Positions 1 to 41,255 of a stretch of 64,000 bases of DNA are shown here, one piece after another. Below the pieces are notes generated by a model. It searched no databases and was not told the origin of the DNA. It worked only from the letters and a program-made list of their open reading frames with translations. Position numbers and translations under genes: made by a program. The stretch is from Ascaris suum (taxonomy: Eukaryota; Nematoda; Chromadorea; Rhabditida; Ascarididae). Numbering within the stretch: position 1 is the first letter of the stretch; every line of letters starts with the position of its first letter. Location of the stretch: contig CM024189.1 in NCBI GenBank assembly GCA_013433145.1, positions 2,170,001 through 2,234,000 of the forward strand. The letters are read 5' to 3'.

Positions 1-3000
1 ATAAGTTATTTTTTGCTCAGTGATTTTTAATGAGCACACGGGCATATTCAGTTAAATGAAAGCAAATAAGGGATATGAAAGGCTTTAGTAGTTGTTTTCA
101 AGAGTGGCAATACAAAAGTTAGCCATTTCAGTTCGTAGATTTCGATGAGAAGATATGCTTATGAAATACATAAATATTTTCGTACTCAATTTTACCGCTG
201 GCGTGAAAGTTGCTTCGTGGACGCCATTGTTGACGCAAACAGCGAAACTAATTACGGTATTTGGGAGGCCTGACGATGCAATCTTGATTCTATGAAACAA
301 GCGGCTCATTTTCAAATGAAAAAATCTCGCATTTACAGTAGTATAGAAGGAGTTCGTAGATGGTATGAGTCTTTTCGGTATGTCTAAAATAACGAACAGC
401 GTGAGATGAAATATTGCTTATGTAGACATCGCAACGTTTCGTAGATTGCTCCGTAATGGGATTTGACGAGCTCTTATTTCATGTTCGTGAGTTGCAAAAA
501 TGCTATAAAGCTCCATCAGAGTCGATCTCATTTCACGGATATTAGTTTTATTGTCTAACAGTTGTTTTTCTATCTTCAAGCGCATTTTGCAGGAGTTTTG
601 TGCAATTACGAGGAGAACAAGACCGATTCCTTTTTCAGGCGAAAACGACCCACTAAAAGTAATTGATAGCGCACTTTGATGATAAAATGTTTTATGCGAT
701 TTTCTGTTGTATATGGAACGTTAAATGTGAAGAAATCGATTAAAACAATGCCGTAATGGGTGTTCGTATGCGCAGAGAAGGTTCACATTATTGCTTTCAA
801 TTGTTCCATCGTAAATGTTAATCAAAAAGTCTACATCCATTTCGTTCAGGATGAAACAAAAGTCTCCTTTTGAACTTTGTTTTTGGTTTGTAAGATACTT
901 TGCTCTGCATAATAACAGTGAGGATTGAATCTGCATTTACTTAATTAAAGAAACGTCTCGAAGAGCAAATTCACAGGAGTCGACTGTATAAAGAAAACAA
1001 GGTGGTGCTTATTATCACTCGACTGCTCCAGTGCTGCGACGGAAATCCTTGCCGGTTTAGAGCTTCAAATAGAATATGCCCACTTTCAAGTTGTCTTGGA
1101 GAAATCATCGTTCATCATGCCAAGTGCTTGGAATCCGACGAATTTTTATGCAACGTGGTTTGCTTGTCGGCTTCTCGGAGCAATGAATACGATAAACCTC
1201 GAGAAAAGTGCGAAATTAGATGTTACTGGACGGCCGTACGTAGAATGCTGTCATCAAAAGCAAAACATCGGGGAGAGGGTTCTGCTTTTCATCGGTATTT
1301 TTCCAATATTGATAAAATGAGAATCAGAAAATCCATCCAAATAGACTCTCTAAATTGTTAAATGTGGAGAAATGCATTAAAAACTTTTTGTGAGTTTTAT
1401 CGAAAAACCACGGACGAGCTAATCGGCAACTGTTGCAATTTTAATATCAGAAGACGAAAGCTAATGTAGAGCTGGGTAACATCGGACGGAAATTATTGCT
1501 ATATTCACATATTGCAACAGTTGCTTATTGCTCTTTGCAAGTGAAAAGTTTGTAATGAGTAATTTAGATGTAAATTGTATGAAGTGACGAGTAACTGTGA
1601 AAGCTTTCGTTATGGCAGCAACTTTCCGCTGAAGTATTTTATTTATTTTAATTGCTATTCTTTTAGCTATTGAAAAGAATCAATTACTCATTGCCAATTT
1701 CGGATGTGAAAGTATTATAAGAAGTGAGAGCTCCAAAGGTAAGGCATAGTGATTATTGTCACTTGAGCACTTCTCATGTTCAGGAATTATTTCATTTATT
1801 TGATTTTAATTATAGTTAGGAAAACGTAATCTTTATGGTTGATGCCTTTTCAACATATGTTTGGAAAAAGGAGCTCTATATTAATACAATAGAATGTCAT
1901 GAATTATACTCAGAGCGATAAAAGATTCACTTCAAATCTTTCATATAATCATCGCTGAAAACTTTTCTTCTCATGAGAAAAATGTGGAAAATGCCCTTAT
2001 CGGAAACTTCAAAATATAAATCTTTTTTTTTTCGATGTTTGAATTTTAATCTTCCAAAATTTTCCCAAAATTTCGCCATGAAAATTTCACGATTGCGCGT
2101 TACTAGGAGGGTTGTCGGCCGACCGACAACCCTCCGTTCCGTTCCTTTCGAAAACACTGAGCACTTTGATCGTTATCGATTAAGCGTGAATCGAAATAAC
2201 GATTCCTGGATACTTAGTGGTGCCGAAATTGTTGGCTAGAAAAATTCTCGTCATTAGGAGATTCATGTGACTCATATATGTTAAAAACAAATCGCATTTT
2301 TTTTTTGCTCTTAGATCATCCGAGAAGTATAAAGTTTAAATTAGCAGTTATTCATGAATATGCTGAAAAAAATAAAACTATTTTCGAAAAAACTGATTGC
2401 TGATTTGAAGCGGCCACAGTACAATCAATTGTGATTCCAAATTTGCATGCAGTTGTGTGGGTGGTCTTTACGCCAACCTCCAATGCTTCGCTATCGCATT
2501 TGAATAGTATGCTTTTCTTTAGGTGCCATTTTGATGCATATATAATATTGCGACTGAATACTTTCTGAGGTTGCTTTTATAGCGACGTTATCTTCTTCGA
2601 TAAGTGCTCGTGAATTTCTCTAAAGACGACCGACGAAAATCCTCTCCTGATAAACCTTATTTTCAAAAAATGCACATTTTGCTCTCGCTAAGAAATTTCC
2701 ATCTTTGCTACTCTAAACCAACAACACTGGAGTAGAACAAATGCGTATGGAATATTTAATAAAAATTCAAATAAATTCATTCAAAGCGATAAATTCACTG
2801 AATAAAAGGAGAGCGATTTTAGGAGTTTGTGTTGATCTCACTTTTGTTTCGAACAGAAAAATATGCAGTATGAGCGAATGAAAACTCTTTCTTACTGAAG
2901 ATAAAAATGCACATATATTTTTATCTATTTCGTTTGTTCCCCTGTGCAAAAGAAACGCATTTTTTTTAGACGTTGATTGAAGAGAACAGTATGCAAGTTT

Positions 3001-5435
3001 ATTCGTTAAATCTGTCATATTTTTCGACGTATGATCATTCCTTATTGATTTTAATTCACTATTTAATTTGCCGCTTTATTCTCTTTTCCATTCTTTTTTT
3101 TTCTGCTCCTTATCTCATGAATAAAGTTTACTATTATCTTACTAGCACTGCAAATATATTGAATGTTTCATAAGATTCAGTCGTGGTGCATCTTTACGTG
3201 ATAGCTTTTTCAAGCATATTTCGAGCATCATAGCTTTCAAGTTTAGGTTTTTTTTTTGAGTATACTTTATTACCATGTTGGAATTTCTTGGCTTTCATAC
3301 ATAGATTATAGGAAGTGCAAAGACCGCTAAAATTAGCTGAGGCAATGACCGCTTTGCAATCGCACCCAACAGAGCAACAAGTTTCATAAACTATAAACGC
3401 CTAACCGGACAACCGCAACAATGCGCTAATATTTTAACTGATGACTTACAGAATACTCTTATAGAATTTCCGCTTCCCAACCCAATCGGCTGTACTCTTA
3501 AAGCGGTTGATCAATTTGAATTTTGGCGGAACCGGCAACTTTATTGTTTAGGCGACAGTTTTGGCGACTTTCATTTCAATGTTTCCGTAAAACTGAAAGT
3601 ACTGACGCTAGTGACCAACCGACACATAACGTACCGTCACCATTTCGGCATTATGGGCTTTACAAATGCAAACTTCCAAAAACGCCTGGAAATGAACTCC
3701 ACTCGATAAATATCGTATGAATAAAAATATTTCAGTTGTTGGAAAAAGTCACTCGAAACAAAGTTTCATAGGTTGTCAAATAAATAAAACTTAGGTGGGA
3801 ATCTGGTGGGGGAAGTTTTTTCGATTGAAAGGTTCAACATGATATAATCTGACGCTCAAACATGTTCGTCATTTCTTCCGTTCTCAGTCATAGCACGCCT
3901 CTCTGTCGCAATGTTAGGTTCCTTGCGGATGTGCACAACTTTCTAAAATTTGAGGAATATTATTAAAACGTGACTGTAATTCTCCAAGATTTATGATCGA
4001 GACAGACGGTGCAATTACGATTTATTTCGGTGTTTTCAGTTTGAATTGAGGAAATCTGTAGAGAATTTCCCGCGTAGCATACGAAAACAGCGTTGATAGT
4101 TCCGATTATGAAAGCAGAAGAGTAAATCTATTCAAACAATAAAAAGAAACAACGAAAATGCGTCAACGAACTCGCGAAACTTATCGTTTTGTGATATCGC
4201 TTTGTTTCAAAGTTGCAAGCATCTTTCTGTCATTCACTTCTTATACGATGCAGAGGAAAGATATACTATCAGATGATATTTCAAACATTCGAAAAGGAAT
4301 GACTGATGCGAAATAAAGCTAGGCCTAAGCTGAGTAGAGCGGTCTCCATAATTTCTAAATTAAACGAGAAATGGTGGATTTCTTGCGAAATTCGAAAGCG
4401 AACCCTAAGAAAAGTAGAAGTTGCTCGTTGCTGTGACTCCTCAAAAAACTCTGAATACCGCTGGCTACTAATCTAAGGTTTCTCTATATAAACTGCAGCC
4501 ATTTGAAGCTAAAATTCAGTACAACGAAAGCCAGCTGGTCATCAAAGCTCTAATCAGAGACGAGGATTACTGTCCTTGTGCAGTAAGCTAGATATGAAAA
4601 CGCACCACAACACTTCCTTAAATTGGTATTTCCGTTAGTTTGAATTTGAACTTCGAGAATGTAACGTACTGTAGATGTGTAAAGTGAGTCTCTTCTTAAA
4701 ATCAATTTTATCGTATGCGGTATAAATCGACAGTGATTACGGTAGTAACAAAGAAAAGGCGCTGTTGTAAGAACATTATTCCGCACAAATATAACATTAA
4801 AAAAAAAAAGAATGAAATCTCTGCTATGAGCTGAGAGAGAGAGAGGGAGAAAAAAAAAACAAGCACAAGGCACATCGATCAGCGAAAGGCGTTAATTAAG
4901 TGCATTCAATTTGGAGCAATTAACTTCGTATTAATGCAAAACAAATCGTCACATAATCTGTAATAATAATTTATGCAATTATCTGTCATAAACGAATACG
5001 GCAATAATTTGAATAAAGGAACGCCTTAATGTTATTAACATATGCGACGCACAAGGCTAATTCTTTAATTTGAAAGAAAGAAAAAAAATAAATAAAATGA
5101 TGAGAGAATAGCAACTAACCACACAATGATTTTAGTGTAGAAAACGACGCGTTAAATGTTCGCAAATGCTAAAAATGCTAAACAAAGAGAGCAATATGTG
5201 AAACGGTGAACAATTCGATCTGAAGGGACTTTGTGAAATTCATTTAAAAAAAAAGAAAAAGAAAAAACCTCGCACGCATAAATGAGGGCATATTCATTGA
5301 AAATGCAAATGGAGGATAACATTATAGAGGCAATCGACCAGTGCGTGGCTAGATGTGCATGGCAAATAGACACCTATACGTTGGTGGAAAGAAAGCCTTG
5401 TGTAGCGATGCAATGCTAGGCGCAACCCTTGGTGG
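1..5435. other. Downstream flank of fasn-1, no gene recognised
   Basis: AT-rich sequence with short ORFs at chance level. It contains the hairpin at 2106 and low-complexity A/GA runs near 4800-4860 and 5250. I see no convincing exon. Confidence 0.6.
2106..2135. repeat. Perfect 13-bp inverted repeat, 4-nt loop
   Basis: GGAGGGTTGTCGG, then CCGA, then CCGACAACCCTCC. It is a GC-rich hairpin within AT-rich sequence, about 4 kb downstream of fasn-1. No gene, terminator context or flanking target duplication was recognised. Confidence 0.85.
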
Positions 5436-5439
5436 CCGC

Positions 5440-5445
5440 TTTATT
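5440..5445 (-). terminator. Candidate fasn-1 polyadenylation signal
   Basis: The first AATAAA on the minus strand after the stop codon is here, giving a 3' UTR of roughly 740 nt. That is longish for a nematode, and a variant hexamer closer to the stop may be used instead. Confidence 0.25.
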
Positions 5446-6188
5446 ATAATATACATGACGAGCATGACAAGCCAGGACACTTCGATAAAAGCGCTGAACA
5501 CGACAGGAAGACAACTTTTGAGATTAATCAAGGAGATCCGTGCCAGCGTGCTTCGATGTGGCAAGTGGTGATGTGTGCTTCAGCTCGTCGGTGGTTCGGC
5601 GCCTAGCTTCTAGCACGAGGATTTTTTTTTACATCGGAGCAGCCAACACGGAAGATATGATATTCGATCTAATTAAGTACATATATGCTCTGAAGATATA
5701 ATAAATGCTTTGCGACATGCTAAAATCACACTGGAGCAGTGCAGGCACTTAGCTGTACACGTCTTACTCGCATAACGTCAAAGACTGCGCCTGGGGATAT
5801 ATGACAGCACGTTGCCGAGTGGCACTATCTGAAATGAAAGCTGCGCAACCGTTCTCATGAGATGAGCTTTGCAATTTGCGAGCAAAAATTTACGGACTGA
5901 AGGAGAGTGAGACAGAAAGGGGAAGGAGAGGGGAGAAAGGTAGAAAACAGTCATTTGGATGCGAGGAACTTCTTTTGCTCGAGCAAACAATTTCAGCGCT
6001 CAAATGCGCCGAATTCTTCTTACTGTCTTAAAAGAGTGGCGAAAAGAGGTATTAAGAGTGAAATGTACGGGCGCATCAGCACCACTGCGACATGCTACAC
6101 TAAGAGTTGCCCCGCATAATCGCTCAATCAGCTGTGTCACTTATCCATACTTATCCATACTCGGAACGGGCTGGCATATGCGCTGTCT
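5446..6188 (-). other. fasn-1: Probable fasn-1 3' UTR and flank
   Basis: Directly follows the TGA and is somewhat GC-richer than the distal flank. Short ORFs on both strands look incidental. A 10-bp direct repeat, TTATCCATAC x2, lies near 6142-6161. Confidence 0.35.
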
Positions 6189-34728
<28,540 letters not shown>

Positions 34729-34740
34729 GCTTCCGTTCGA

Positions 34741-34750
34741 CTGAAAGTTA
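34741..34750 (-). promoter_or_regulatory. Splice acceptor before the fasn-1 start codon, possible trans-splice site
   Basis: Reading the minus strand, TAACTTTCAG ends just before 34740, 12 nt upstream of the ATG. This is a strong nematode acceptor. With no recognised upstream exon it could receive a spliced leader, but the four codons between it and the ATG are open and in frame (Ser-Asn-Gly-Ser), so a cis-spliced upstream exon is also possible. Confidence 0.45.
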
Positions 34751-36480
34751 GACCGAACGGTCCTTTGGAAAGCAGTGTGTAACGTTCCTCTACACTACGC
34801 ATACAGATAGTACTACTCAGTCGCATCGCGACGATCGATTACATTGCAGTTACATCTACAGCACACTTCTCAAAACTTCTTGAAGCACGCAGCTCATAAC
34901 GTCATGTTATAAGTTTCGCATCTCACCTTAGCCTGTGACGTTTTTCACATAAGAAATTCGCCTGAGGTGACATAATAGTGTGGCAGCTAACGAAAAGTTC
35001 GACGGCATTGAACAATAGGCCAAGAGCACAGCATGTAGGAGTGAGCAGTGAGCAAGAGTGAGCATGCGCGAGTGAATATGTAACTACGCTAAGAATACTT
35101 TGAAAAAAAAGAAAAAAAGAAACTAGAGGTGGTGAACTCAATGAGTAAAGTGTGCTCATCGATGTGTTATGCTTCATAAAAACAGCGCTCAGCATGAGAA
35201 AAAAAGAGTGCTCGCGATGACAACGAGTAGATTGATATCTCGACGAACGTAAAACCCGATTTTATAAAACAGTCGATTCGAACAAGATCAGCGCGAATCT
35301 ACATCTGCGATAAGGATCTAGAAAAAGGCGTCACATTTTTCTATATAGCATACGTGTACCGGAGGAGTGCTTACTAACAACAGCAATCCAGATCGCAATC
35401 ACTCAAAAATGTGAAGATTCACGAGTGCACATTAATAAAGCGATTTCAGCCTTTAGGCATATTTATCATGAAATTGCCAACCAATCTACTTGATATAAGG
35501 AAATAATATGGTAATCTATATCGCAAATCGCTCACTATCCGCAGCTCATCTACATTCCCACCGTTAACTCTATATATCCTCCTTAATGAAGTATTCTCTG
35601 CAGATCCTATTCAATCATCAACGCAAAGCATCATCTCAACAGAAATCATCTCTTTAGAGAAAACATCCAACAGTCAACATTCATTCTTCACCCGTTACCT
35701 ACTCACAATCAACGACGATAGACGCTCTGCGACGGCTATAGTTTCTTTGTAATCTCCAACGCATTCCCCTCGAAAGCTCCCACCAACTAGCCACTTAGAC
35801 TTCTATAAGCGTCGTAGTATTATGAAACCATTCCCACGGACCGAGAGTAGCTGGCATTTTTGTGGTGAAAACGATGAGAGCAAATTCAGTTTGTCTGGTA
35901 TTGGCCTTCATTCTTGGCACAATCATTAAACGTTCTCCAAGTCTGTTACATTGTTTAAATTGCTGCTGTGAAACCGATAACCTTCATCGACGCAGCGCCT
36001 GATTGAATTTGAAGCGTAAAGAAGGGCGCAGTTGAAAGCACTGTTCTTTGAAGATTGAAGAAATTGTATGCCGTTTGTATGTGACCATAAAACGCATGCA
36101 AATTCAATTATCCACAGTCGTGTTTCAGTACGTTCGTATCATGGCGAAAACTTTTGAAGAAATGAGAGATGAATGCGAATATAAAAGTAAAGGTGCTCAC
36201 TACTGAAAGATGCGCCTCAACATGAGATGTCGAATGACGTTTCAAAAGTTCTTTGAAATACGCGGCATTGATAAAAATTCCGCTCACAGGGTATAAAGAT
36301 CAGGTGTCTCTATGCAGTTGGAAGTGAACACAGCGAACACCTAAAACAAAAAACTGACACAACGTGCTAGCAGTTCATGACTGGCAGGTGGTATGTTATA
36401 GAAGTGGGTGTTGCTGGACTAACGAGAAAACAAAGTTCGCTTCTAGTAACACTTATGGAGGGCGGATGCGGACGGTAGCT
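34751..36480. other. Upstream flank of fasn-1
   Basis: AT-rich sequence in which the fasn-1 promoter would be expected. It includes a GAGTGAGCA-type low-complexity patch near 35040-35070. No exon or core promoter motif was recognised. Confidence 0.5.
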
Positions 36481-36492
36481 GACATATAGCGA

Positions 36493-37423
36493 GTGAGTGC
36501 ATGCCGTCTCCGGTGTGATTGCAACGCACATGGCAATGTCTTCGGCGCATGTCGCAATCTCATCTCAGTTTCGTCGACTCGTCGCAGCACTATTTTCATG
36601 ACAAGATGCGGTCATACGCCTCGCCAAACATGCCCTTCAACCCGTAACTGCTCCCGTCGCAACCAACCTGGCGGTACGACTTTTGCTGCCCTTCCGACGA
36701 CACTCCTGACGTGCCTGCTAATTTGTTTAGTTCCTCTAGGCTTGTTTTAAACGTTCTGTCAGCCTCGGTTACCGAATCAATGTCAGTTCACTTGCTATAC
36801 TAGTCGTGACAGACATTTCTTCAAAACTATATGTGAAAAACGGCTGTCCTTCGAACATCCTTTCAGCATTGTGCATTCGGACGTGAAAAATTAACTGTCT
36901 GAAGATGAGCTTTATTATACGCGACCTATGAAGACTTCAGCACCAAAGCCGTTGAGAGACTGGAAAGCTGTTTGCGCTCTTTCCTGATATATGCTAGACT
37001 GTTTAACCAGACAGCTGAAATCATACTAGCACAACCGCCGTTTATAACTGACTGAGTGATGTGAACAGATACCATGTATCTGCTTCGAGCAGACCACTTA
37101 ACCGTCCTGCTTGACCCCCTCCAGGCAGCCTTGCATTCTGACGATGAAGGCATAAGAATTTCCGAAAAAAATGCGATCACAACTGGACTATGGCAGCGCA
37201 AAAGTAAGACAGGCGAGCGGGTGTCACCTACGCGAGAGCCTTCCATCTTTTCAATTCCTATCCGGATTCCATCTTTCACTTTCGCTTTGACCCGTTCTCT
37301 CAGAGTCCCTCTCTTCCATCTTGTCCACACAGCTATTGACGCGTTCTTTACGTAGTGTCTTGGGAAAATTTCAAGCTCAGTGCTAGCAACCGCGAATGTT
37401 TTCCTCCGAACTGATACGCTCAA
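36493..37423. other. GC-richer island, possible exons of an unknown gene
   Basis: Two stretches stand out from the AT-rich surroundings. On the minus strand, 36596-36775 reads LEELNKLAGTSG, then KSYRQVGCDGSSYG, then GMFGEAYDRILS and a TGA; this is protein-like but has no clear acceptor. At 36926-37423 the minus strand is open for 165 codons. The plus strand at 37074-37203 is also open and ends at a good donor (CAAAA|GTAAGAC). Several frames are open at once because of the higher GC, so strand and frame are undecided. No family recognised. Confidence 0.25.
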
Positions 37424-40400
37424 TGGCTTTGTCGGTTATGTTTTAATGGAAGAAAAAATTATTGCAGGTTGTGAGGTTTTGATCTTTAAATGGGTATTAT
37501 TAAACATATAAACGTTGAAATGGGCCTATTATGACAATGTGCAATTCAATCTAATTCAATTTTGCCAGCAACATCAAAAGACCCTTCTATTAATGTTCAT
37601 GTGAACTGACATCTAAATCTTACATAGAAAAATTATACGGTCTTTCATTCAAAACACTTTTTTTTTTAGTATGAAGAAATACAATTGAAACGTTGTCATT
37701 TGAAGAAACTAAACGTTTTTCTCTAAGCATAAAATTTTTTTAAATGAATATAGATGTGTGTTTGCAAGCGCAGATTTGATTGCAATTAAACGACAAAATT
37801 GCAATCAACAAAATGATGACGTCATAATGCGAAATTTTTTCGAAAGAGATGAAAATGCTTAAAGTAAATTTTTCTTCGCATATTTTTGTCAAAAATAAAA
37901 AAAAATAATAATAATAATAAAAACTGCAAGAAAAGGATGCAGAAAAATTGCTATATGTTTGAAAAAAAAAAAGACTTTCTCAAAGCGAAATGAAAACGAT
38001 AGATGAATCGATTCGATTAATGTGCCAAAGAATATATAAAGAATTTTATCAACCTATAGAAGTAATAGCTCACGTTTTAATTCTTTTTTTTTTTTTTTGG
38101 AAAGTTAATCGATGAGACGTTGTTTATTACGATATAAAGCATCAGAAAACTTTCTAAATCAAATTTTATTGGTTCGATCGAAAAAGTGAAGAATACATTA
38201 TGATTGAGGAAGTGTTTTTATCTAAGGTCGAGCAGTTAGATGCGTTTATTTCATGCGTCAGAACCGATAGCTACTAAAAATACGCATATGAAGAAAAATT
38301 GATTCAGATCGTCGCTATGAGTTAACGCAGTGATAAAAAGCGGCCTGAAGATACTTGTAAACCCTCAACTTATTTTGAAATTGTATCATAATACTGATGC
38401 CATAGTGCTTGCGCTGCTACCAGTAAATCCTCAGCATGAGTCCTATAAAACACAATCCGAGTTTCGATCATTCATTAAAGAATTACAGGACGTCTAAAAA
38501 AACGCTTCAAGAATCGTCCTTTGCCGCCTATTTAATCCATCAAATACAGGTAATTTATACAATGGAAGAGAAATCCAAGCCATAAACAAGCGTATACACC
38601 GACAATCATTATAACTTTTTTTACAAGGAAGGTTGAAATGAATAAAACATTTACATGAATTTAGTAGTAAATCACCGTCAAATGTCAGTTTTAAATGGAG
38701 CCGAATTAGCACTTCACTGGGGAATATCGTAGAGCATTTGAACAAAAAACAGCAATTATTTCGAATAAATAACGGAAATTCAAAAACAATATTTCATTCT
38801 TATTGAAAAGGTTATCCTCAAGTGTACCTGAATGCGATGAAAAATGATGAGACCTCAGCTCAAAATTACTCTGCAACTGTAGACTGCTTCCGATGGCGAA
38901 TTTTCATCGTAAGGATTTTTTTCGTTACAAGCAAAGACTTCCTCCGGTTCTGTTTAAAACAGCAAAAACAAATGATGCGCATATTTGCAACTAAAGCCAT
39001 GGTGATAGTAGTCCAGACAATTGGATATAACTGGCAACAAAGCCATCCACAGATAACAACAGCAATATTGCGGAGTGCTGAGTTTTCGATTAAAAAAAAA
39101 AAAACACGACTAACTGAAGTAGGCGTCACTGGTATGGGCCCCTATCTGGTATTGTGATGGATGAATTAATAAGTTTCATCATCATTCGCGATCCCATAAG
39201 AAAACACCGCCTTCGCAAACTTTCGCAAACCCTCATAGAGATGCAGCAGTTCGCTGCTCTTGATTGCCAAATTTTCAGTATTTGCTGTCAGTGAAATGAG
39301 TAACAACGAAAAATGCGTTTCTTATCGAAAACGTTTTGTTCATTTAACTGTGGAAAGTTAGAGGTGGTTAATAATTGAATGAAGGTTTGCCAATGGTCCT
39401 GTTTGAGTAAAGGGAAGGTTTGCTTATCAGATGAAGGAAAATTTTTCGATCACAGTCCGAAAATGAGTATGTCTAACCAGTAAGCATGAGGTGAGACACA
39501 GATTCAAAGAGGAAGTAGAATTCGTTTCCTCATGACCATTCATCTCTAATCAAGCGGCTGTCTTTACAAACCTAGCAGAAGTTTAGACAAGCGTTTTGCA
39601 TATGCGACGCTCCACAACTCTCATCAGAATCAACCCTGCTGATGGAATAAAACAAGATAGCTCTGTTTGTTGTGAAGCGAAATGAAAATGTACGGTGAAA
39701 TATTGCAAGGACACAGCCTATAAATCGCAGCAATCTCACTCAGAACGAATGGTATGAAATGTTAAACGCATTTCAAATTAAAGGAAATTTGTGCTTAAAA
39801 GCGCATTTCAAAAAAGCATCGAATGTTTCAGTTCCTCAAATAGGTGACATTAAATGATATTGTGACACCTTAGGAAACATTAAAAAAAATGCACACTGCA
39901 TTTACCGGCACATCTCCTCTGCTAGATTGATCATAATGGCTCGATAGGCAATTATGACGTGCCTTAGTTTCCACTTTTAAGAAAAAATTTTATCTGAGAA
40001 TTCTGTAACTCTCAGATTAAACGTCATCATCAATCTGCTTATATGCAGAAAACTGTCGTACTATAATGGATACATTTTCAGTATTTTATTAACAACTTTA
40101 GCAGAGCCATTTGCAAACGATAGAAATTAGTCCGATTATTGTTTTCAAATAACTACTTGAAATAAAAATAACAAGTGAATTATCATCGATTGATTCAATC
40201 AATCGCTCTCATATTTAACGCGTAAAGTTCGATATTTTTATATAATATCCTTCTATGTGACAATTACACTCTTTAATGCTCAAAAATACAGTGTGAAACA
40301 AAAAAATATTTCAACGCTAACAATTAGGTAGCATACAGTTTATATATATGCTTTGTATATATGCGAGGTCTTTATTGGCGTTATGTGTAAATTCTTATTG

Positions 40401-41115
40401 CTAAATAGGAGAATAATACTTCACTTTTATATGAACGGTACGAAGTCCTTTTAAACGTGAAACAATATTTTCGTTCATTATGATGGACATGATAGAAAAC
40501 TCTATCAAAAACTTTCCAACTTTTATTCATAATGGCAAGCAGCGAGCCCCACACAATTTCTACAAATGAAACTTTTGGTACATAAAGATTTCGTATAATC
40601 ATTCCGAGATGAGGGATGGAACTGCTAAGCGCAATCGCACTAAAATGAAACAAAAAGCGCAACTATTTAAGAGATGTCTTATGCTCTAACGATTTAAGTA
40701 GTTGACTGACGGTATGGCTGATGAACTCCTACTATAGGTGCAGTATTCCACCCACTGAGGAAGAAGTAAACGAGAGAACCATCAAGGTAACAACTAACCG
40801 CCTAGTGCAGATCGTAAGACGGCACAGAGACCGCTTAGCACCAAACACCTCAATTTTACACTTTACACTCGGCTAGTAGACATATCGAAATCAAAAGATG
40901 GATTTGAACTGTCGCATTATTCGGATAACGTATAAAAACATCGATGGGAAAAGATTCACAATCGTATAGCGCATCTTCACAAGGAAGTCATCACAAAGAT
41001 TAGTGCTAAGATTATACGCAAAGCATTTTGTATTTTGTCTTTACCAAATATCAACGAAAAATATTTTCAGTGAATTGTTTCGCATAGTGCTTAGAGCTAA
41101 AGAAAATGATTGCTT
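37424..41115. other. Gene-poor stretch
   Basis: AT-rich, with A and T runs near 37660, 37905 and 38083. A short plus segment at 40738-40793 between an acceptor and a donor (IPPTEEEVNERTIK) is exon-like but too short to support. Confidence 0.5.
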
Positions 41116-41255
41116 ACTTGGGAGTCGGATAATTCTTCGGAGACACGCTCCCAGCCTGCGGAGAGATCCGATTGTGTTCCGGTACCAGTTCCGGCCTTCT
41201 CCATGCCGTCAGCTTCTCGGCTGCCTCGAAATGTTCGTGAGTATTTTTTGCGCCT
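41116..41255 (-). other. Exon-like GC-rich segment
   Basis: A GC-rich patch bounded on the minus strand by a possible acceptor (AAAGTTAG) and a good donor (CCCAA|GTAAGC). Two frames are open: one with an ATG reading MEKAGTGTGTQSDLSAGWE, the other reading HFEAAEKLTAWRRPEL. I cannot choose between them and recognise neither. Confidence 0.25.
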
